From positions 63,031 to 127,030 of the forward strand of contig CAJNYU010001913.1 of the NCBI GenBank assembly GCA_905331475.1: a stretch of 64,000 nucleotides of DNA. The letters are read 5' to 3'. This document shows, in pieces, positions 13,488 to 22,291 of this stretch; within the stretch, counting starts at the first letter, position 1, and the number at the start of each line of letters is the position of its first letter. The stretch comes from Rotaria socialis (taxonomy: Eukaryota; Rotifera; Eurotatoria; Philodinida; Philodinidae). The notes under the pieces are model-generated. The model saw only the letters and a list, made by a program, of their open reading frames with translations, had not been told where the DNA came from and ran no database searches. Both the position numbers and the translations under genes were made by a program.

Positions 13488-13850
13488 TGTTAGCATCAAC
13501 AAATGACACTATGCTACCACTAACTTAAAAGATATTTGTTCTTTCTGTATTGGTTTATGTGTTCATCTTAGATGTGGTCTATGATCATATATCTTTCTCT
13601 CTCTCGCAACATCTCAATATATATATATCTTTTCCCCCACTTTTTTCTTCAGCTGCCGTTCATCTTTATTATTTGTCTTGATTCAGATAGATAGCTAACT
13701 ATTGTGAAATTTCGTTCAGTATCGTTGACGCATAATATTACATCTAATCAATAAACAATCACGTGAAATTAGTTATCGATTGCTTATCTTTAAATTAACA
13801 ATACAGAATTCTCTTGTAAGTCTCCTACGTGAGTTCTCTATATGCACACA
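13488..13850 (+). repeat. 3' LTR
   Basis: Starts TGTTA directly after a purine-rich tract and matches the 5' copy over its first 110 bp. The 3' end is not defined; it lies before the TIR element that starts at 13857. Confidence 0.6.
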
Positions 13851-13856
13851 GACGTA

Positions 13857-14138
13857 TCCCAGGAGATTCAATCCGACCAGTGAATCCGATTGTTTCCGGC
13901 ATCGGATCCTATGGATTTCGTTGCTTTTCGGTCGGCTCCATTGAATTCCAACGATTTCCTAACTAACGGATCCCAGTCCGGTTTCTGCCGAAAAATTCCG
14001 TTAAGTTCCGCAAAATTTCGACCCGGAATTCGTCGGAACCGATGGGAATCGATCGGAATGGTCCGACCAAATCTGGACCGGAATCCAACGGAACCGATCG
14101 GTTCCGACCGATTCCGACGTACCCTGATTCTCCTGGGA
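13857..14138. mobile_element. Short non-autonomous TIR element, same family as 8766-9223
   Basis: The left end is TCCCAGGAGATTCAATCCGA and the right end, read on the other strand, begins TCCCAGGAGAATCA. The interior is rich in GGAACCGAT and TCCGACC variants with a locally raised GC content. Open frames on both strands across it are shadows of this repeat. No target duplication can be fixed. Confidence 0.7.
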
Positions 14139-16464
14139 TTATTACGATATTTACCATTCAGCTTACATTTAACACGTAAGCAGGAGTAAATATAATAAGA
14201 GAGGCGTGTTTAAAAAAAATATGCTGCTATTACTTGAAGAAAAGCTAGAAATTGTCTTCCACTTTGAAGAAAAAAATCAGTTCATTCCATAGAAGACATG
14301 AAAATATTCAAGTTTTTATTTTGCTTAGAACTGACAGAACAAAACTTCACGTATCGACGAAATTTTTCTGAAATTTGGTAAAAAAAATTGGGTGCGAGTA
14401 TCCTAGTACAGAAAATTCACATCTATTCTATAGAGTCTAAGTCGATTAGTATTCGTGTTCGATGATTATATTTATTTTGCACGAATAAAGAGAAGAAATG
14501 TGCACATCAACCTTTTTTCCTACTCTTTCATCGACTACCCTCGAAGAAGATAAGGTCTCCAGCTTACATACTTCTACAATGCACGCTGGAAGTGCTCGAC
14601 AAGTACTAAAAAATGTAAAACAAACTGATTCAACGAGCAAATGACTGTGTTTTGTAGAATATTTTTATTGGTAATTTATTGTTAGAAGTTATTAAAGATA
14701 ATACACATTTAAATTAACTTGTCCAAGTTTCTTTTACTAAGAAAATATGAATCCGATTTTGAATCAATGACAGACAAAAAAATTTACTTGGAGCTCATTC
14801 ACATATAAGGAATACATCGTATTATTCTATGTCATTTCGCTCCTGCGCTACTATATAGCTATGTGCTGTCTGTAAATTTCAATAATTTCTAGCGCTTTCT
14901 AATTAGTAGTATCAGTTAAGCAAATTGAATACGAATATCATATTTAAACTTTAAAATTGTTTCTATAAAATTTAATATTATAAGGTTTCGGATGTTTTTT
15001 TTTGGTTACTTACTGGATGCTTATTATTCAATTGAAGCTCTAATCGATTCATGATTGTCACCAATTTCGTCACATATCAAGATTTGACGTAAATAAAAAT
15101 TCATACCAATTTTATAATGCATAGCAATATTTTTTATTAGAGAATACAAAATGAGCTCTAGGCCATATTATTAATAACGTCGCGGCATTAAGTTTCCAAA
15201 ACCATGGCGGTGCGGCAGTGGCAGATGTTCTGTCGCGATGGACATCTATGGTAGACAGAAAGAGATTCACAGACAAGCAGAAAGGGTGGACTTGATAAAT
15301 TGGATTTCCCATTTCAGTTTTTTTTGTACCCTTTGTCTATACACTTAGAAAAAGTCCATGAGACCCAATAGTAATTATGATGAACAGATGTTTCAGTTCA
15401 GAGTAAGACCATATCAGCAAGAACATATTTCTTTTGCCTTAGCCTTACATGACGAGTTAACCAACAGCCGACATCTCGGCACACATGTATTTGATATTAA
15501 TTCTTCAAAAAATAGTCAAATTTTGACTTTTATCTCATCGAATTGCAAGCATCCACATGTACTCTCAACTCATACTATTTCATGTTTCTCCCTTCATTCG
15601 AAAGAAAATAGATGGATCCATGACATTGAAAGCATTTTTAAGTTTAATTAGTAATGAAAACACACTCTTCTTCAGAGATGGATATTGGAAGAATACCGCA
15701 GTCAGATGAGATTATAGCTCTGAAATAACGTCTAATTATACAGCGTAATCTAAATTGCATCATGATATACTGACAAGACTTCTTGACCTGGAAAACATTT
15801 AAGAGGCAGACACGAAATATACATTTCTTTAGTGTTTTTTCAATCTTCTTCTTTCTCTAAACAGATATTCAGTAGATGAAATACCTAACAAATTGGAAAA
15901 AGTATTTTTTGACTATAATACGAATCTATTTTGGGTGGAGTAAGTTTGTACGAAACTTCAAACATTCTTCGCCAGATCACGTACCCAGTAATAATCCTAT
16001 TTTAAGAATGAAGCAGAAACTTTTTAATGCAACAAGAAATATAATCGATCGTAGATATTTGTTTTAGTTCCATGCGAAAAGATTCGTACTGTAATTTAAT
16101 CATATATCGGCGACATCTGACGGTTGTAGTAGTTGCTATCGAAAATGTGTCTTCCATCAACAAATTGTCGCAATGCATTCCAAACGTCAAAAGAAGCAGT
16201 TACTTTAAGAATGCCATGTGAACATGTTAAGTACAACTGATTTTATACGAGTTTTTGAAAACATTTGAAACTTCTTATCGAGAATATATTATACGTACTG
16301 CAATTCTATCAGAAATTGTGTAATAACTTGCCGTCAAAGAATTAAGCAATACTATGTGTAAAAGAAATCTATCTTATTTTCGCACAAGGATTCTGTATTA
16401 TTTACTTTTATTTTGTGAAGCATTGTTGATTTGTCAAGTTTTATCTTATTCAAACCTACCGTAA
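14139..16464. other. Intergenic, weak open frames only
   Basis: No recognisable gene. The plus strand is open for about 47 codons with somewhat higher GC at 15157-15297, and a 97-codon frame lies at 15358-15651; neither shows a family signature nor a convincing join to the eRF1-like gene downstream. The eRF1 N domain was looked for here and not found. Confidence 0.4.
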
Positions 16465-18085
16465 ATGGCAGAATACCAGGTATGATCTGACGGCTTCTCT
16501 GTTTCTGTTTTTGGAATTATTGAGCATTGATAAATTTTATTTTCTATTATTTCTGTAATATTTATGAATTTTATCTGAACAAAGTTATAAACAAATTTCT
16601 TGCTGCTGTTTCTATCTGAAGATAAAGACTCTCTGTGTTTAGACCAGTTCGACCTTAGTTTCTAGTATTATATTGTATATGGGCGATACTACTTGAATCG
16701 TTGAATACACTTTACACTTTTATAACCTAGCATACCTTATAAATTTTACTCAATAGACATTTGAGACAAAAAAATGCATTCAGCCATGGGTCATGTTTCA
16801 AAACCTGGGTGTTTAATAATTATTCTGAGGCCGTTTTCAATGATCTTGCAAAAATTTTTAAATTGAAGATCTCATTCAAAAATGAATTATTTTACTAGGA
16901 TATACAACAAGAATTATATGCTGATGATCCTCGATTTGCTTTCATTGTTATGGGTACAAATGAAGCCCTGTTTGGTATATTGCATAGCAATAATCGAGAG
17001 ATAATTGCACGGTTTTCAGTAGATTTGCCAAGAAAACGTTCTTGTAGTGGTACAAGAGCAATTCGATTTGCTCGACTTCGAAAAGAAAAACGACAGAATT
17101 ACGTACGAAAAGTATTTGAAATAGCTGTACAGCGCTTCATTATTGATGATAAAGTCAATGTAGATGGTATTATACTTGCAAATGCAGCTGAGTTCAATGC
17201 TGAACTTTATCATTTAAATGATATAACTGATCCTGTCAGTTCTTTTTTTTTGACGTTTTCTAAATGTCATTTGTTATCTGAATATCTGCTTTAAGCGTAT
17301 TCAAGAGAATATTCTTCAAAGAGTGACTGTTTGTCACGATGGTGACATTGGTTTCAATCAAGCAATTGAATTGGCTAGTGAATCCATTGGCAATATCAAA
17401 TTTGTACAACAGAAAAAGATTCTTTGCAAGTTTTATTTGTTATCAGATTAAATTTCAACATTCTATTCTCCTTTAGTGCAGTTTTTCAATGAAGTATCGA
17501 AAGATTCAAACCAATATTGTTTCGGTCTCGAAGATACATTGAAACAACTCGAAACTGGTGATTTGGAAATATTGATCATTTGGAAGAACTTCGATCTCAC
17601 GCGTTGTAGTATGCGTAATAATAAAACAAAAGAAATCAAAATTATTTATTTACATCCCGATCAAGACAAATATACGGATACTGAATTTGAACAAGTTGAA
17701 CAAATGAGATTAGTAGATTGGTTTGCCAATAATTACCAAAAACTAGGTAAGAGAAAACTATTCACGTATTTATCATTTGTTTTATTCGTATGCTTCTTTT
17801 CTAAGATGTTAAACTCGAAATTGTAACAGACACGAGTCAAGAAGGCTCTCAATTTGTTCAAGGATTTACTGGAATCGGAGGTTCGATTGCATTCATCATA
17901 ATTTTATTTTTCGGTTTTTATTCGTTTATTTATCAGGTATTCTCAAGCGCAAATTTGATCAGCAACTTTCGAACATTCAAAATATTTCAGAGCATCTCGA
18001 TAATAGTGAGTAGGAAGACCCAAAAACATTGATTCTTTCTATGCTTTTTTTAGATGACGACGATTATGGATCTTTCTTCGATTAA
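16465..18085 (+). CDS. eRF1-like protein lacking the N domain and GGQ motif
   Basis: Exons 16899-17234, 17296-17425, 17477-17746, 17806-17880, 17937-18005 and 18054-18085 join in phase and align almost without gaps to the M and C domains of eukaryotic release factor 1. Matches include F-A-F-I-V-M then A-L-F-G, R-F-A-R-L-R then K-R-Q-N-Y-V-R-K-V, G-F-N-Q-A-I-E-L, Y-C-F-G-x-E-D-T-L, W-F-A-N-N-Y, S-Q-E-G-S-Q-F-V, G-I-G-G and an acidic D-D-D-Y tail. Where eRF1 has G-R-G-G-Q-S this protein has S-C-S-G-T-R, so the Gln that promotes peptidyl-tRNA hydrolysis is absent. A small exon 16465-16479 (Met-Ala-Glu-Tyr-Gln) joins in phase 0 and would make a protein without the codon-reading N domain, about 308 residues against about 437. 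The C domain that binds eRF3 is kept. Intron 17426-17476 appears to use a GC donor (GCAAGT). A working release factor is unlikely; it may be a regulatory paralogue or a decaying copy. Confidence 0.8.
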
Positions 18086-18856
18086 TTGACAATATTTCAT
18101 TCGGTTCACCAGTATTGTCTACGTTTTTTTTTCATTTCTGATTAGCGCATCACTAGAAAGTAAGCTTTTTAATACGAGATATACCCCATCCGAAGATTTT
18201 ATATGTTTCATTTTCCGGTAAATTCGAACGAAAAGATTATCATAAATAAATTGGGATATGGGTGTGTATATGGAGTTGAATATAGGCGTTGAGAAACTAG
18301 AGATGAAAATATATTGATTTACATATTCATTGTTGATATACTACGTTGATTGTTCACGCAAACATCACTCAGATAACGTCGAAATAGTTTCTATTCTGCA
18401 ATTATCTGAACATTTTCATTTTATTGACAAGTAAAACTAGAATAAATTGAGAAGATTAAAAGATCATTTTTTTTGAATTTTTTATACGAAAATGAATCTG
18501 CTACAGAATATAAAAAATGCTTTTGTCACTCAACACTTTGGAAACCTAACTCCATAAGTGTACACCGTATTTTCACTTATAGATAAATTTTTTGACTGAA
18601 TCTGTACATGGAAAGCCATTTTTATAGTTTTTCCAACTGAGAATTTTCGAATTTTCTGGAAATGAGAATATTGAACACGTGTTCAGAATTTACTTCTACA
18701 AGTAAGTTATCCTAAAAAAATCAATCATTGACTAAAATACAGATAGTATTCCAAAATATCTTGATTTAAAGTGGGTAAGAGAAGGAAAGCTATTATCAAT
18801 AATTTTACTACGATCATAATTTGTTTTGCCTACACTTCCCATGTTGCCGGTTTTAC
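18086..18856. other. Intergenic, nothing recognised
   Basis: AT-rich and non-coding by inspection; it includes the 3' flank of the eRF1-like gene. Confidence 0.5.
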
Positions 18857-19017
18857 GAAATAATGGACATTGCAATGCATTTTTTCCCTATAGAGATGCA
18901 ATGGATGCAATTGCATGATAATGCATTATTTTAAATTAATCCATTGCAATGCATTGATTTATCAACGCATCATAATGCATTTTTTTTTATTAATAATACA
19001 TTATAATGCATTGAAAA
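18857..19017. repeat. Array of TAATGCATTA-like motifs (left)
   Basis: At least ten close variants of the palindrome (A)ATGCATT lie within 160 bp, with spacers of 5-20 bp. A second array of the same motif lies at 20059-20366. The pair may be sub-terminal repeats of one element about 1.5 kb long. Confidence 0.6.
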
Positions 19018-19291
19018 CTTTATATTCGGCACCTGTTATACAGGATCGATATAATCCTATTAAATAGATGTCCAAATTACCATAATTGTATCTCTGTGGT
19101 TCTGTACATATATCCCCTTTACTTAGCCCTTTAACCTTAATCTATCTATCTAAGTAAACTTAACCCTTAACTTTCATCAACCCTCTTATATATATATATA
19201 TATATCCCATAATGTATCATCTTAATCATATCGATAAGAATCTAAAACAAAAGAAAATAAATAAATAATTTTATTATTATTGATTTCAAAC

Positions 19292-19450
19292 CAGAGACGT
19301 GCACATGGCATATTTTTTTCTCCTGCCCTTGCCTGTCCTGTTAGCTACCTTGATCTTGGCGGGCGGGTGGCAGGACGGGACAAAAATCTAAATCTCATCC
19401 TGTCATATAGGACAGGACAACAGGACCGTCCTGCCCTGTGCATGTCTGTG
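19292..19450. mobile_element. Small hAT-like MITE with 8-bp target duplication
   Basis: The ends are inverted: CAGAGACGTGCACA on the left; the right end on the other strand reads CACAGACATGCACA. It is flanked by TTTCAAAC at 19284-19291 and ATTCAAAC at 19451-19458, an 8-bp duplication with one mismatch, typical of hAT elements. The 159-bp interior is GC-richer, with inverted CCTGCCC/GGACAGGACA motifs, and is non-coding. Confidence 0.75.
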
Positions 19451-20058
19451 ATTCAAACTTACCACTTAGATCATGTCGAATTGTAGTTGAAAGCGGAAAT
19501 AGTTTCAGATTAGGAAAACAAAACGATTCATGATCTAATCAGTTATACTTGATACTGTGAGCAACTTTAGTTCACTAGATACATCAGAAACTGAGCAATG
19601 ACGAAGAGTGAAAATTGCTTTTGAGAAGGTTAAGGATTGTGATATCTTTCATTCTACAGAATATTCTAAAAGCATTCAAAACTCTAGTAGTATTTCGTTG
19701 CATCAAATAGAAACTGGAGGTCGGATTTCGGGTTGTTAGTGCACATTTTAGCGATTGAGTAAACTTGGAAACTCTTTGGCTTGCCCGGAGAAATGTTTCG
19801 CAAACTGAAAGGATAATCTGATATACCTCATCAGATTTTGAGTCAAGTTTTCAATAGTGTAGGTTTTCGATTATCGGAGAAAAGGGATTAGAAAAATACT
19901 CTGAGCGATCTAATTCTGGTTACATTTTTTATTAGATCTTTAACTTGCGCGACTCTTGTTGAAAAGCGCTTGATACACAGAAAGCTGTTGTGAATCAAAC
20001 ATCTACCTGCCAAATCACTTTTTCAATATTTCTTGTACGAATATAGTGAATTTTCTAA

Positions 20059-20366
20059 TTTAAAAGCATTACTCTAAATAATACTTTGAAATGCATTGAA
20101 TAATAATGCATTATCCTCAATTTCTATATTATGCCTGATAATGTATTGTAATGCATTTAAATTTTACTGTATTTTCAAACCATTTTTTCGTTATTAGAAA
20201 TAATGCATTGAAAATCTAGCCATTATCCTTCATTTTCACCATTATTTGGAATAATTCATTAAAATGCATTGAAAAGTCAAAAAATAATTAATTATAATGC
20301 ATTAATTCATTTTTTTTGAAATAATGGAAAATAATGCGTCATTTTCCCATTATTCATCCATTATCG
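20059..20366. repeat. Array of TAATGCATTA-like motifs (right)
   Basis: About a dozen ATAATGCATT variants, matching the left array at 18857-19017. A short open frame starting at 20324 begins inside the array and is not supported as a gene. Confidence 0.6.
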
Positions 20367-22291
20367 GCTACATGGGTTTCTTCTATCTTGCTTGTTTGTT
20401 TCCTATTTTTGCAATACTACTAAAAATTTATGCATCAAGAAAAATTGCGATGGAAATTTTGAATAAACGCGAGACTACTCCATCGATGTTATTTTATGTT
20501 GAAACAAAACTTACTAAGAGGTGTTACATATTCACGATATCACGGATGCTGGATAAGCTCAAGGAGAAGGTGAAGATATAAAATCTACAACATACACCAT
20601 ATACTGGCAACATCTATGATTTATACAACTTTTATTCACGCTGTGAAAACCATATTGTAGCTTCAAGCAATTGTCTTAGGGCGATATGGCATATCTCCTG
20701 TCGGCATCTCCCAGCTTCTCCCGGTGAAGCGAAAGACAAAGACTCTGTATTGCAGGAGTACCCTTATACATCGCTTTCCGCACAGTTCTTCGATATAATT
20801 GTGACGATTTAGATACAAGAGATGCTTGCGCTGATGAGACTACGCTTTGTTTAGCTTCTTCATATCACAAATCGCATCGTTTACACCCACAGCACGCGCT
20901 TATATATGCAACCAAGAGAAAGAGCGAGAGAATGACAAGATAGACATAATAATAGAAAGATGAGAATAACAGGAAAGATAATCATGGAAGATGATATATG
21001 TGTTTCTGTCAGCAGAATAAGCAACAAGCGAATCTTAATTATGAACGCATAAACAGCAAGAGATATGTTGAAGAGGAAAAATCAGAAGATAAAAAGTGAT
21101 GTATGAACACTCTCATCATAGAACGTCACAATAATGATGCAGTGTATTCCATGGTGCCGTGATATAACACGTAAACATGCGCAGTCGTATTACACTTCTG
21201 AATTCTTTGGCTATGATTAAAGCTACTCACATGGATAATGACATTAGTGCGTCAGTAGGATGATAGTAAAGTATAGTGATGCGTTTAACCATATTGTATT
21301 TCAGTAGAAATCAAAGCAGTCAATATACAACAAAACTGATTAGAAAGTAACTAAAACATAACTTTCTCTATTTGTTGTTTGATGTAAAAGTGAACAAAGA
21401 CTTTTCACGTCAAGTGAATCTGGCTTTTCTTTGTAAAGATGTGTCAAAAAAAAAACACAATTTTAATTAGTTTGTGTCATTTGTATGATCAAAGAGTAGT
21501 GCAAAGAAAGAAACATTAGAGATCAATGAAAGGATGTGGATGTAGGTGTAACTGGAAAGATGCACTCTGATCCAGATCCACACCCACATCCCTTTATAAA
21601 TACATGGAAAGTGGAGTGAAACAAATGTAGTCGCTTCTTTCAAATGAAAAAAATCAAAAATTTGAAACATTTACATGATACGGCAGCACATAAATGAAAT
21701 TATTTTCTTGAGTATGATTTTCACATGTACATTGTTGTGCCTTTCCTTGTTTTTCTTTCATATTTTTCTTTGTTCGTGTGCAACAATTTCTTTCTCGTCT
21801 TCATCTTTCGCTCAGTTTTAGTACTCATTTCTTCAGACTTTCTTTATTTCAGGCTTCACATTAGAAAAGAATTTCTATGACGCTCTACTTCTGTTTACCT
21901 GAGTCTGAGGGTGCCAGTCTGAATATTTTCTTCATTCCACACATAGTGCTTTATTTACACTAAAATCATTTCTTCGATTTGAAAGAAGTTCACTCAGATT
22001 TATCTAATCTTCCAGTGACTTACTACTTCACGATTTTCAGTTATAAAATGAAATCGCCGTACGTAATGTGGTAGTTTCGCTCACAACATTCATCCTCAAT
22101 GACTCTTAGAATTTCGACTATCATCTCTGAATCAAAAACAATCACAAAATGAATGATTCGAAAACAATAAGATATTTTTCTCTTCTTTCTGTTAATAAAA
22201 ACAAAAAAAAACATTTGGAGATTTTCTTTCTCATTAATTCAAAAACAAATTTGATTACTGATTTAGTTCTCTATTTCGGCGACTTCTTTAC
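20367..22291. other. Intergenic with one TGTGGG-type hairpin repeat
   Basis: No gene recognised. The only structured piece is the hairpin repeat at 21529-21595, listed separately. The last 200 bases should hold the promoter of the ART gene. Confidence 0.5.
21529..21595. repeat. TGTGGG-type hairpin repeat with a 19-bp core
   Basis: Imperfect inverted arms of about 18 bp (AAAGGATGTGGATGTAGG and, on the other strand, AAAGGGATGTGGGTGTGG) enclose TGTAACTGGAAAGATGCAC at 21547-21565. The same 19 bases occur exactly, in reverse orientation, at 53855-53873. Confidence 0.75.

Larger units (their letters stand above)
9314..13850 (+). mobile_element. Decayed Ty3/gypsy-like LTR retrotransposon (fossil)
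   Basis: Parts are in the usual Ty3 order: a 5' LTR remnant, gag-like segment (about 9640-9930), protease-like segment (about 10310-10400), reverse transcriptase (about 10560-11090, recognisable catalytic box), RNase H remnant, integrase core (about 12050-12520), a third segment of about 130 codons (12833-13237) after pol, a purine-rich tract at about 13471-13487, and the 3' LTR. It is clearly broken, with well over ten disabling changes. Divergence between the LTR copies (about four bases in five agree over the first 110 bp, by eye) suggests considerable age. The third segment vaguely resembles an SGNH/GDSL-like esterase found in some retroelements, which is a weak impression. It is flanked on both sides by short TIR elements of one family. 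Confidence 0.85.

Noticed and set aside
13890-14189. 99-codon frame in the repeat island
   Set aside because: Lies across a short TIR element whose repetitive GGAACCGAT-type units keep frames open on both strands.
15358-15651. 97-codon frame as a possible N domain of the eRF1-like gene
   Set aside because: No NIKS or YxCxxxF motif, no alignment to eRF1, and no in-phase splice join.
20324-20581. 85-codon frame with a hydrophobic start
   Set aside because: Begins in the TAATGCATTA array, no upstream signals, no recognisable family.
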